The notes under the pieces: model-generated
Database searches by the model: none
What the model saw: the letters and a program-made list of their open reading frames with translations, nothing else
What the model was told of the DNA's origin: nothing
Translations under genes and position numbers: made by a program
Part shown: positions 23,278 through 42,601 of the stretch, piece by piece
Layout: every line of letters starts with the position of its first letter
Position numbering within the stretch: position 1 is the stretch's first letter
Assembly (NCBI GenBank): GCA_951230915.1
Contig: OX579636.1
Span: forward strand, 2,619,001 to 2,683,000
DNA from: Antitrichia curtipendula
Taxonomy: Eukaryota; Streptophyta; Bryopsida; Hypnales; Leucodontaceae
Direction: 5' to 3'
DNA: 64,000 nt

Positions 23278-25277
23278 ATATGAAGTCTTTAAGGGCTCTC
23301 AAAGACAACGTTGCTCAGGGAGTGAAACAACGATAGCGTGTGTTCTAGAAGGGGAATTTTTTCAATGAACGCAACAAGTTTTGATAGTTCGTCTAATCCA
23401 ACAACAAAACCTTTGATGGCCAACTCCTTTGCAGTCTCTGACGAGCAAAGAGTGCATACTCGTCAATATTTTGTACCTTTTTTGTTGTTTAATCCAAAAG
23501 ATCAGTGCTTTTCCTGCTACTTCTTATCCATTTGAACTCCACCCATTCTGGATTTATTTTTGGTTGACCTCACGCTCATGTACAATGCCAAGCCTAAACA
23601 ATCACCCAAATTTGAACCCATTGTCACACTGGAGTCCAAGTGCACCCCCTCCTTTCCATTATTTTTGGGAGCAACAACACATGCTTCAATCACAAAAAGA
23701 TTCCACGAAAATTCTTCCATCTCTTGGCCATTAGTACGACCCTCAGATCCCAATACTAACTCCATGTACATTAACTATCTTCAATGAACGTTCTACGTAG
23801 AAAACTAGAAATCCATGCACTGGTATTCTGGGGTTCAATTTGCTACACACCGCCATTGATGACATCCAACCAACTACAAAGCAAAACAGTTGACCACCTC
23901 CTAAACCATCACGTACAAATGGCACATGGAATACCGCCATTTTAACAAAATTGCCCATCAATGTATTGTTTGCACATGGCTCAAGTTTGTTGACAATTGA
24001 TTTAAACTAGTATTGTATTCACTAAGGTTTGGTGATACCTTGTACCAACATGCCTATTGATCTAGAACATCTCATGAGCAATGGTTGTTGGAAGGGTGCA
24101 ATTGCAGGTTGGTCACGGTACAACTTCAATGACGACTACCGTAACCATCCTTGAGAAGGCGAAACTAATCTGTCTCGTCTCTCCAACTCTTCGCTTTATC
24201 AAATTCTCTCGAGGAGCTAGCTAGCCAATGTTGTCGATGTAATTTAACGCAATCTAGTCAGTACTCAGACTATCAATCTTCACGAACAACTTACTGATGT
24301 TGCCGCATCACCAACACTAACTCGGGTGTGAGTTTTAGTACTTGTAGCATTGCAGTAGCTAAGTTAAACACCGATGGCTCTCAGTTACACTCTGTGGGTA
24401 CTAGCTCTCGAAGAAACAATAGTTCAAGAATTTAGATAACACCGTCGAGATTGTTGCTCAAGATTAACAACGGAGACACCAACAGGTAATGGCCACAAAC
24501 GTGCCACACTATATAAATCCACAGTGCAAAGACAAAAATCTTCATTTCCAGGAGCTTCTGTTGTTTAAGAAAAAACTGGCAACTTTCCCCCATTGTCTCT
24601 GAGTTGTGGAACACTGCGGTTCTTGCTCAGTGCCACCTCAGGATCCAGGTAGGTTCGGCAGTAACCAAGCAAAGCACAAGATATATTATCACGTAATAAG
24701 AGTGCTCTATAAGTCGACCAGGTCGGAATGGACCTTGAGATTGTTGAGCCATTTGCAACACACGCCTCCTTCATTCACGCCGGTCCTTTTTTCTTTTTTT
24801 TCCCCACGTACGTTCAAAACAGACTTACATTGCGCATGAAGTGCACAAACACAAAACACATTGGGGGTAAAGGGCAACGACTCTTCAAATGATTGAGAAT
24901 TAGAGCAAGTGAACAGTCCTCCTGAAACACTTCACTACTTATTCACTACCAACAGAAGAGTTCATAAATATCATCATAGAACGTGCCAAGGAGGCACTGC
25001 CAAAACCAGGTAAATACAAGAAAATATAAAATTTGAGAAACAACGAAATACAAAATGTCGAAAAACAAGTGCCAAGTTGGTGCTGCACCGTATTGGCAAT
25101 ATGTATCTGGAGAAACACGGATAGATTGCTAAGCAAAGCTCTAAACTTCCTCCAGGTGGGAAGGTGACGCCGAAACTCAATACAAAGGCTATGGCTGTGA
25201 AAACAAGATACCGTGTCCCCTGCTGTTGCATATGCCTTTCTCTGCCTCGCTTTTCTCTGCCTGCCGTGACAAGTAAG
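23278..25277. other. Intergenic DNA between the transposase-like gene and phosphoglucomutase
   Basis: No gene recognised. The right end (about 24950-25277) is probably the 3' untranslated region of the phosphoglucomutase gene. Short ORFs elsewhere lack protein character. Confidence 0.4.
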
Positions 25278-32975
<7,698 letters not shown>

Positions 32976-34298
32976 CGTTCCAACTCTGCACAGGAGAACA
33001 TCACTGCACTGCATCAATTCCAATTACGAATCCAAGACAATTTCCCCCAGTCCAAATTAAAGATTCGATGCATGCAACTCCTCCATTCATTCCTCCCCAT
33101 ATTATTTGAATATCAGTATAGATCAATCACACAGAGAATGCCATAAACGCCTGAATCCCAAGGTCTGCCCTAGTATGAACGCTCACCTCCGATGAGGCCA
33201 ATTGGCAGAATCCAGGAAAACCCAACCTCCGAATTGCGCAGGAAAGAAGATGGGCAGGTGGTGGAAGCGCGACTGAGCGTGGGTGGTGAAGGGTGGGTAC
33301 CTTGCGATGAAGAAGGGGCAGCGAGAGAATGCAAAGTGGCGGAGTTGTGAGAAATGGAGGAAGGGTGGCGATCATGCAAATGCACCGAGAGAGACAGAGA
33401 GAACGCTCAAAGGACAAGGGAAGGCTGTGGTAAGTTAGTGCTGACAGGGAACGGGAAGGAGGGCGCAGGAGCGGCGGACGCGTGGCGGCCCAGGAAGGCA
33501 GCATGCCTAGGAAGTGCTTTGCCTTCAGAGTTCCTAAGTTAGGAGGGCAAGTTGGAAGCACCCATCCGTCATTCCGAATTTTTTGTTTTGTTTTCAAGGT
33601 GAATTTTTTTTTTTCACGGTGGAAAGGCGACATGCATAGCTGATCAAAACATAAGAGGCTTGAACTCGGTTCAGGCATTTTAAACTAAGCGTATATAAAT
33701 GTCATAAACTTATATAAATGCCATAAACTGTGCACAATATAATTGAAGTGGGTGAGATTTTTCTGTTGAGACATTGCCATCCTGAATGAGTGTTTTCAGG
33801 CAATTATTGGCCTGTTAACCCCTGAGCGCCCCAGCTCCCCAAATTTAGCCTCCAACAATTTGCTGAGAATCAAATGGAGTTCAGGTCGTGGGTGTATGCT
33901 CCCCAAAGAAGTACGGGAATGAGAGGGAGTGCTGGAATGATTCAGGGGAGTGGGCAATAGGGGTTTTAGGGTCATCCGTGCAAGTTGTGGCCATAATTTC
34001 TACGAGTGGGGCACGTTTTTTGCTGTTTTGAGAGAAGTGGTCCCAAAACAGTCACCGGGGGCACCGGACACTGCCGGTGTCTGGCCGTTGTGCCATTTGG
34101 CGCGTGTCCACAGTGGCTGGTGGTCTTTCCACTCGGGACTCTTTCACGGCGTTCTGTGCAAGAGGACACACACAGGTCTTGGCGATGAGTGTAGGGCTTC
34201 ACGACTATGCAGTGGAATTCACGGAAAGTACATTGCAGTAATGGGAATGAGCTGGTACCTGCAAGTGATGGTGGTTTCGAGCGGAGGAATTTAGGGTT

Positions 34299-34748
34299 TT
34301 GGATCACAATGGAGTGCGCCGTCGCTGGGATTCTCTTCAGCAGTTCAGGTGTACGCATTCCATTCATCATGGTTGGGCGAGTGGTCGACCGCGAAGGGCT
34401 TTGAGGAACGTTGCGGTACAAGATTTGGCGGCGCTTCCGATGGGTTCACAGACTGTGAGTGCCGGGGACATGGCGGGAGTCGACGGTGATGGGCATAAGC
34501 CTTTGGCGTTGGAGTCGCCACCACAGGAATTGCGAGCTTCGTGCGCTGAATTGAAAGAAATTGAAGCGGCGTTGTAGGAGTGGGCGGTGACGCGCCATCG
34601 TGCTACACCGGAAGTGGTGTGCAAAGTGAAATCTTGTCTCCAAGAGAAATTCTTGTTGGGGTTGGCCGAGCCAAATGCGAATCACTATTGGCCTCTGAAT
34701 CCCGACGGCAAATCATGGAGGTATTTGTTCCGCCGTCAATGTTTCTGA
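34299..34748 (+). pseudogene. Short upstream ORF of piggyBac element 1, interrupted by TAG
   Basis: An open frame runs from about 34299 to TAG at 34575-34577 and continues in the same frame to TGA at 34746-34748. The sequence across the stop (LKEIEAAL, then EWAVTRHRATPEVV and CLQEKFLLGLAEPN) has protein character. It resembles, weakly, the end of an ORF at the equivalent place in element 2 (49203-49688: AWLVEIAATESQ, NCLDNRHLLALP). Function unknown. An N-terminal exon of the transposase is the alternative. Confidence 0.45.
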
Positions 34749-35056
34749 ATTCTGGGCATCTACGACAAGATTTCTGAGGGACATGAAGACGGCTTGCTGG
34801 CAGTGGTAAATGAATTCATTCGCACGAAATGGTGGCCATCATCACAGGAAGGAGACACTAATGCCTCAAGAATTCCAGAAACGCGTGGAAGGATCGTGAG
34901 CAAAAGACAAGTTGTTGGGCCGGTATATCATGACAGAGTCCGAAGATCGACAGCCCCCTACGCAATTCGCAGCCGGGGACACAATAGACGCCCAGCGCGC
35001 GGCAGTGCAAGTGCTGCTACCTGTCCCGACCTCACGGGAGCGGATGAGTCTAGCTG

Positions 35057-38000
35057 ATGCAGTGGACAGTCGAGCGCGCGGCCTTGGGCATGGGCGCGTG
35101 GGGGGGGGGGCCGAGTGCGGAGGGAAATGGTGGGCGTGGGCGGGGAAGAATTACAGCAAATACTTCTGCTCGCAATTTTGATTTGAACGAGGTGGCGACG
35201 GGGTTAGACTTGAATCAGCCACCGGATTTGGACAACGCCGCAGACGAAGGAAGAGCACCGGTGAATTCAACGTCGAATCCAACTGCATTCGCAGAGAATT
35301 TGGGACAACCAGCGCCTGGCATACAAGCTACCAGGAGCAGAGGACGTGGACGAGGGAAACGGCTGCTACAAACAAGGGGAGAATCTTCCAATGCTAGTGC
35401 ACCACCGGAATTGATAGCAGAAATTGCGGTATCAATTGAAACTGTGGCGATTCGAGGCCGAGGTCGTGGCCGCAGAAGTGGGCGGACCCAGACAGCCGCT
35501 AAGGCTTCGCGAGGCGGCAGTCAGGTTTCAGCACCTGAGGGACGGGGGACAGGACGCGGGAGGGGTCGACAATGCACAAATGGCCGCAAGCGGGCAGCAG
35601 GGCGAGGAAGAAGGTTCGACCAGAACTCAAGCTCGTCAGAGGATGAGTTCGGCATTCCAAGTAGCCCTGTAAGAGCGGAACAGCCCGAAGGGTGGTCGGC
35701 ACCGGCCATTGAACCCACAGTGCGATCACCACATTGTCTTCGTCAATCCCGGATTGGAGGAGTGGACCAGAATGCATACATGCAAGAGGGGACAACGCAA
35801 GTGACATGGGAACTTGCAGGGCAAAATTATTCTCCAAATTCCGCTCTTGGTCATCATCGACGACGACAATGCCTATCCTCTGAACGGTAAGTGCTCTCCA
35901 TTGGAATGTTGTACTCTTTAGTAGCCGATTTGAACATGCCTTGTAGTCTTCACAATTACTAGGCAATGGTCACGAAACTGTGGGAGAACCGAAACTAACG
36001 ATGTTGTATTTGTCAGTGCTTGTGTAGACAGGATGGGGCGCTTCTCGGGGGCCACGCGTAGGCTTCTGGATGCCTTCGCAGCTTCCACCCGTGTGCAAGA
36101 TTGGTTGGACAGAGGGCAGGATTCAAGGCACATCGGTGAGAACACTGGAGCTCCCGAATTCCCACAACTTCACGGGCCATGGGGACCTATGTCCATGCGC
36201 CCATTGCCAATGGTGGTCTGGGTGACACTAGCGGCACTTGGAATGAATCCAGCAGACTGTGAAGGCGTCACTGAAATGGTGGGAGAACCAATGCAACGTT
36301 GGCAAGAGGGCGGTGTTCCATTCTATTTTGTGCATTTTCAAGGGAGCATTGGAGGGCGAAAGGTGAGGGTTGCTGATTGCAGGGAAGTGGGCGGAGGGAC
36401 AGAAGTACCACCTGTGCTCGACGGTGACGGTCCAGCATGAGGTCCAGAAGCGGAGCCAGAGGAGGATTCCATCCCCGAATTCCCAACCCAACGCCTCGCC
36501 GAGTCACCCGTGAACTCGCCGGTACGCAGCAGGCTCCAACCGACCTCAATTCAGGTTGAGCAGAGGACATTAGCGGTAGATTCTAGAATGTTGGATTGTC
36601 CGTCCCATGAACCCCCAGCGGCGCCTAGTGCAACCAGTTCAGACTCTGAGTGGCAAGCAAGTTTTGGTGACTTCGGAGGTCATGAGTCTTCCATTGCATA
36701 CGATGACTCGGAGGACGGTAGTGGGCAAGGGAGTGTGGATCTTCAGCATGAGATTGGCTTCTACGACAACGATGGGAACTTGGACGACTTGAATTTTAGG
36801 GCATGTTATCATGACCGATATTGGCAGTGTACAGAGTCAACGCTTCTCGGTGACCGCACTTCTTTTCATGGTCCGCATCCTGGACCGAAAGCCAAATCCA
36901 CGCGGCGTAGACCTGCTGCAATTGAGTTCTTCGACCTTTTTTTCAATGATGCAGTGGTCGAACGAATGGTCGAGCAAACCAATTTGTACGGAGAGCAACT
37001 CGGGACAGGGCGCTCTCAAAATACAAATGGGGGCCCTCATTGGGTGCCGACTGGCACATTGGAAATGCGGGCGTTCATAGGTGTGGCGATTCTGATGGGA
37101 GTGAAATTGATGCCAACCATTAGGGACTATTGGAAGAAAAGCGAATTTCTCCAGTGCTCCCTCATACCTCGGGTGTTTACGCGCAACCGTTTTGAGTCCC
37201 TCTTGCGATGCCTTCACCTTGTAGACAACCAGACAATTGAACATGATAAGGAATCTCCTTGTTATGACAAGTTGGCAAAGGTTAGATGGATCATCGATGA
37301 CTTTGTGGCGAAAAGTCGGGCTCTATACAACCCTGACAAATTCGTCACCTGTGATGAGATCATGGTGGCATATCGAGGCCACTACAGCGGTTTTCGACAG
37401 TACATGCCAACGAAGCCCACCAAGTACAGGTTCAAATTCTTTGCTGCTGTTTGCAATCCGTCTCGCTACATCTACCACCTCGTACCCTACGTTGGCGCTT
37501 CTGGAGTCCCAGATGTTGGGCAAGGTGAACGAATTGTTCGAGAACTTACTATGGGACTAGACAACGTGGGTCACACGGTGGTGTGTGATAACTGGTTCAC
37601 TGCACCAAAGCTCTTCGAAGACTTGTACCACCGTGGCATATGGGCCACGGGTACTGTGAGGGAGAATCGCATCGGTTTGCCAAAGTCTCTCCTTGGTCAC
37701 AAGAAAGGTGAGCATCCACAGGGGACCTTGATGTGGAGGATGCACGCTCAACGCCGCATGGCAGTGACTTGCTGGTATGATTCGAAGCCCGTTTACATTC
37801 TTTCAACGTCAGCTGATCCTGTAGCTGAAGGTGCTCGATCACTGAGGTGGGTGCATGGCATTCGTGAAGCAATTTCCTCCACTCTCCAACAGTGGAGTAC
37901 CAGAATCACATGCGTGGCGTCGATGTTGTGGACCAAATGCGGACAGATTATACGGTACAGTTCCATTCTCACAAGTGGTGGCACAAACACCTCTTCTTTA

Positions 38001-38341
38001 TCGTGGATAGTTGGTTGAACAACTCATGGGTGCTCATGAAGCATGATAGGGTCACTAGGCAAGAGAAGGTGTACCGGCAGCATCTACCGTATCACATGCA
38101 GGTGGCGGAAAGCTTGATTGCTCCTTGGTTAGATCAGCCGTCTACGTGCAAGGTGGATTGCCTTAGTCACCCTACCGCAATTCACTTCAGTAGCCAATGG
38201 CCAAACCTGTGGCGAAGGTGCATAGTGTGTAAGCGGAAGACGCGGTTCAGATGTTCAACCTGCGCTGGTGCCCACATGTGTGTTGATCGTTGCTTTGTCA
38301 AAGTGCATACCCAAAGAAAGTGGGCTTACCGTGTTACTTGA
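35057..38341 (+). pseudogene. piggyBac transposase, element 1 (DDE_Tnp_1_7), with one stop and one frameshift
   Basis: A first exon to 35886 encodes an Arg/Gly-rich region with repeated RGRGRG. Donor CG/GTAAGT and acceptor GTCAG/T (36017) join it in phase to the second exon. That exon has a TGA at 36438-36440 and then the transposase core. Catalytic Asp codons are at 37353 (TCDEIMVAYRG), 37587 (VVCDNWFT) and 37922 (RGVDVVDQ), the piggyBac DDD set. A 2-base TC/CT insertion near 37880 shifts the frame just before the third Asp; coding resumes as VEYQNHMRGVD. The C-terminus has a Cys-rich zinc-finger (CIVC...CSTC...CVDRC, 38222-38310) as in PGBD proteins, and ends at TGA 38341. The start codon is uncertain (35057 is the first in-frame ATG). 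Confidence 0.9.
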
Positions 38342-39343
38342 CCTCCACGCATTGGAGTCGAACAGAGGGCAGCAGCAGAGGACGAAAGGGTTCTGTGAAG
38401 GCGGCAGGGCGGCAGTTACAAGTTCTGTGAGGGCGGCAGTTGCATTCTGTTGGTCGTAGCTCATGGGTGTAGTCAGATTTACTTCCTTGTTTGGTGCATG
38501 GGAATCTAGGAGGCTTCAGTTGTATCGTCGAAGGGTTCAACGTTCAATTTAGGAAGAATTGCCAGCAATGTTGGCCGGCTTGTGTCATGTTCTGCCTTCA
38601 CTTTTTTCTCGAAAATCGAGAATTTTTCCTTACCAATTTTGAACTGTCGTCCTTGTCTTGCTGTCTGGCTCCAATTGAGCATGACGATGTTGTATTTTCA
38701 ATTGCGGATCCTTGCCGAAAATTGACGATTGCAGAGCCCTGTGCGAGCGGCACATGGTCTGTGCACGTCGGGCTTGTCCTGCTTGTTCAGCTGAAGGTAG
38801 CGGTTGCTAAAATCACGCGGGAGCAGTGATGTGGCTGCGTCTGAAGGAGTGTACCACCGGGAGCCTGTCCAACGTGTTAGGTGCCGTTCGTACACTGCTG
38901 CCAGGCGCAAGAGGACCCCACTTTTTGTCTGGCATGTTCGACGCTGCAAATGGCATCCCTCCAAGCGTTAGAAAATTGTGCAATTTCGTTAGCTTGTAGT
39001 AAACATCTCACCCTACCAGATCTCCAAAAATCACGGATTCATTCCATGACCCTGAATTTCGGCAATTTTTCAAAGTGTTGTACCCACACTTTTGTAGCCC
39101 AAAATCTTGTAGTCAACCACAGTTTGACCGCTATAATTTCCTGGATTGTACGGTGAGCACTTCTCAAATTTTCACAGCACCTTTCACTCGTTGTTCTCTC
39201 TCTCTTTCAACGGCCAAGTCGAATGGATCTCATTTTTGCATCGGTGGGGCCAGCTTGAGTGCCAGTAGGTCTCCCGTGAGCTCATTTTCTGAATCATGAG
39301 CTGGGCGCTCAGGGGTTAAGTGGTTTTCTATTGCACACCTTAA

Positions 39344-40276
39344 CCCCTAAAAGACCATTGTCCCTTTGGGAGACAAATGGGATTTCGGGCAGGTACCTAT
39401 AGTCTGAATTTTTGTCGTGATTTTTTGAAACTTTTTTTGAAGATAGAAAAATTAATAAGCTTTGTGGAAATATAATTTTTTTCACAATCGGTGCCCGGGA
39501 ACAACAGTTATGACCAAATAAGCTCAAAACAGGGGACGGGGGGCAGTCTGGGTAGCAAAAAAAAAATTGCAAAAGTTTGAATTTTTTTTCATAATAATTT
39601 TTTTCTCATAGAATATATTCTTCTCTATCTGGAAAGCTTTGATTCATTTAATTCGGATTTGTTATGAGAAAGTTATGGACATTCTTGTTTTTCGGGCAAT
39701 TAGAGCATCTTCTTGAAAAAAATAACTTGTAGGATTCATTTCTGAATGGAATTTTTCAAATTTTTCAAATTTTTTTTTCTTGCATGGTTTAGTTTATTTG
39801 CTAGAAAAATCTCACCATTGGGATTAGTCCATTTTAATTCCATCTAAAATATATGAATTTTTTAGATTATCCTTCTATCTTGTACCTACTTCTACTTAAT
39901 AATTTTCTTAAGAATGATAATTAAGTTTTTTTGAATTCTTTTTTTTCCCTAGACTCTCAACTCAATTCTTTACTATAAAGATTTAAAGCTCAAAACGCTG
40001 TAGTGCAAAAATTTTAAGTTAAAAATGTTTAAAGTCAAGAATTCTAGTCCCACAATATGATGAAAAACTTATTTTTTTCACTTTAAATGCAGATATCTTG
40101 CAATCTGTGTGGTCAAAAATTCTAAAAAAAATTACACACATTTTTATACTAGTTAGATGTAAAATACTATAGTTAGATGCTCAAAAAAAATATTTTTCAA
40201 ATTTGTTTACTCTTTGCTATAGAAATGGCAGTTTTGTGTGTTTTTTCGCAGAAAAAAGGCCTTGGTCCTTTAGGGG
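39344..40276. mobile_element. TTAA-flanked MITE, family 2, copy A (933 bp)
   Basis: Flanked by TTAA at 39340-39343 and 40277-40280. The ends are CCCCTAAAAGACCATTG and CCTTGGTCCTTTAGGGG. It is the same family as 54627-55545, in opposite orientation, with matching internal segments. It begins only 24 bp after element 1's right TTAA. Confidence 0.9.
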
Positions 40277-40280
40277 TTAA

Positions 40281-41394
40281 GCACACAATGCATTTAATCA
40301 TTTTTTATCAATTAATTCCAAGTACAAGGGATGTTGTACACTGAACTTTTATTTAGGGACAGTTGTGTTTAAAAACAAAGACTACAGTGGATGGCTTTTG
40401 TAACGGTTGTGGAAAAGATGTCATTCATTATGAAGTTAATAACATTGATTATAGTGACTAGTCTAGTGGCTTCATGATGGAAAGGGGCATGGTTTTAGCT
40501 AGGATCGCCATTGGTTTGGAAGACAGAAGCAAAGTTCAATCATTAACACAAAGCTAAAACATTAAAAAATTAGAACACTGTGTCCTAAGACTTGGCAATT
40601 AGCATCGATAATGCGAAGTTTTGTCCTTCGAATGTTTGCACTTACGAACAACCGTGCTTTGCAAAGCGGATCCATAGCATTCAAACACTAACATTAGAGT
40701 TAAGTGGCGTAGGTAGTAGTCAATCACAAACACTGTGAAGTCATCGATAAGTTTTCTGATTTGAAGCTACGAAGTGCAGTATAATTTGTTGATTGTTATG
40801 AGTTTAGAGAGCGTCTCAAAAGAAAGAAGCGACGAAGATGGAGGGACTTGGCACCATTGCCGTAGTTGGGGAAGCAGTTTATCCGAGTTTATCCGACTGT
40901 ACTAGAGAGGAAGAGGAGTATGAAGACAAAGAAAATTCTGAGTTTTTTAATTTGGCAACAGATGCAGCAGACAAAGAATCTTTCTAGAGCTTCTTAGTGA
41001 TGGGTGTGCTCCAAGAGAATGTAGTAGAGCCATCTAAAATCTCGGAACCACTGGAGCGTAGGAGAGTCTTCCATCCACGAGTGATGAGACCCAACATCAC
41101 ATCAAGTCGCGTGCCGAAATTGCCAATGTTGAAGACATGCCTTAGTTCGATATGGAGGAAGAAAACGACAACATTGTTGAAGACTACTTCTTTGGCCAAA
41201 ATGTACAGATCCATAGCAAAGTCAATTTGGATGAATCCAGTTAGTGCTCCCATCAGAACACAATGATGGCACGTCAGACCTTAAAAACTGAGAATCCACA
41301 ACCTTGGAGACGAACTGCAATTGCACTGCATAGGGAAGATCCTCACATTAGCACGATAGCAATGAAGTCATCAAATTTGCTATGCATAGAGGGC
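40281..41394. other. Probable decayed upstream part of the pogo-like transposase; otherwise no gene
   Basis: Fragments such as a short acidic frame near 40838-40990 and FDMEEENDNIVEDYF near 41130-41190 look like old coding sequence with stops between them. They precede the recognisable transposase tail at 41395 but are too eroded to assign. Confidence 0.3.
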
Positions 41395-41870
41395 TTGATT
41401 TGCTAATATTTCCTTCTCATATGTCCCACGCTCTACAACCCTTTAATGTTACTTGCTTCAAGCTGTTCAAGTTATATTTATGAGTTTGTAGAGACAAGTG
41501 GACATTGGCACACAAGAAAACAATACCTATCAAAGAAAACTTTGCCCAATGGGTATGACATGCTTTGAAGGGAGCTTTATCAATCAAGAATATAACCAAA
41601 AGATTTGAGTGCACAAACATTTTTTTCATCAACCCAAGTGTTGTGAATGAAAAAATGAGACCTAATGAAGCTTACTTCAAGGCTGAAGACAAAGAAGGCA
41701 ACAAAACCAATCAAAGAAGCACAAGTGAAGGTTTAGGAGACAATCAATTAGAACAATGGGAGGACGTCGCTACAAGATGGGAAGAAGTTGCAAATGAAAA
41801 GCAAAGGCGAATGTTAGAAATGGATGCAAACAAGGAGAAGAGAGGTGAAGAAAAGAAGCAAAAGTATTAG
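41395..41870 (+). pseudogene. Relic of a pogo/Tigger-like DDE_1 transposase (C-terminal part)
   Basis: Translation gives GLDLLIFPSHMSHALQPFNV, then TCFKLFKLYL, a stop, CRDKWTLAHKK, a further stop, and HALKGALSIKNITKRF. This matches the end of DDE_1-type transposases (pogo/Tigger), where GLDLLxLPSHTSHALQPLDV and CFKPFK are conserved. At least two in-frame TGA stops show it is dead. A Glu/Lys/Arg-rich tail runs to TAG at 41870. Confidence 0.75.
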
Positions 41871-42601
41871 TCAAGGAAGAGAGGGAAAAAACACAAAGAA
41901 CTATGGAATGTAAAAAATGTTTGAGCTTTGGGGGACAAGTTGCATGTTGCTATCAAAGTCAATGCCCCTATGCTTGGGTATAGAGCTCCCTATTGTGGGT
42001 TTATGCCACAAGTCTATAAAGACAATAAAAAAATAGCTTTGCAAAGAAGAAGGGCAAAAAACAAGGGGAGGAGACAACACACATACCTCCATTACAGGAA
42101 GTTCAATCGCTAGGGCCACCTTTCTTGTGGCCACAGCAACAGTACAATAGCTTCGGACATTGTTTTTAGCCGCCAATGGTGAGTCCTCGAACCATGCATT
42201 TCTAGTTAAATTATGAAGATATTTATTTTACAAAATTTACTCATATAAAATTCCACATTAAGTTCTTTAGAAATCATATTTTTGTTACTTAATGGGGTGT
42301 TTTTTTATATGAAAGATGTGCGTATAGAAATTTCCTACATATCTATGCAATCAAATTAAAAAAATTCTTCATCAACATTTTTCAATCAATTATCATATAA
42401 AATCATGAATTTTAAAAGAAAAAATTCACCAAAAATGGAGTTTTGCTTTTTCAAAACCCAAATTTGGTATGCTTCATTGGAATTGCGCAAGAATTTAATA
42501 TTATTTATGCAAAAATAAAAACATCAATAAAATTTTATAGTATGCAAAGTTCTTTTGAATGGCAATAGTGGATTTCCGTATCATTATGCAAGGGTACTGT
42601 A

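Larger units (their letters stand above)
33819..39315 (+). mobile_element. Full-length piggyBac-superfamily transposon, element 1 (5,497 bp)
   Basis: Flanked by TTAA at 33815-33818 and 39316-39319. The left end is CCCCTGAGCGCCCCAGCTC and the right end is the reverse complement of CCCCTGAGCGCCCAGCTC, differing by one C. TTAA duplication plus CCC-type terminal repeats plus an internal DDD transposase (below) define a piggyBac element. It is markedly GC-richer than the DNA on either side. It contains a short upstream ORF (34299-34748) and the transposase exons (about 35057-38341). The last kilobase has no recognised gene. Confidence 0.95.

Noticed and set aside
33127..33678. Long minus-strand ORF upstream of phosphoglucomutase as an N-terminal extension or plastid transit peptide
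   Set aside because: It is not in frame through a plausible junction with the start MVGFKVV, and the spliced length from 32975 already equals the cytosolic enzyme.
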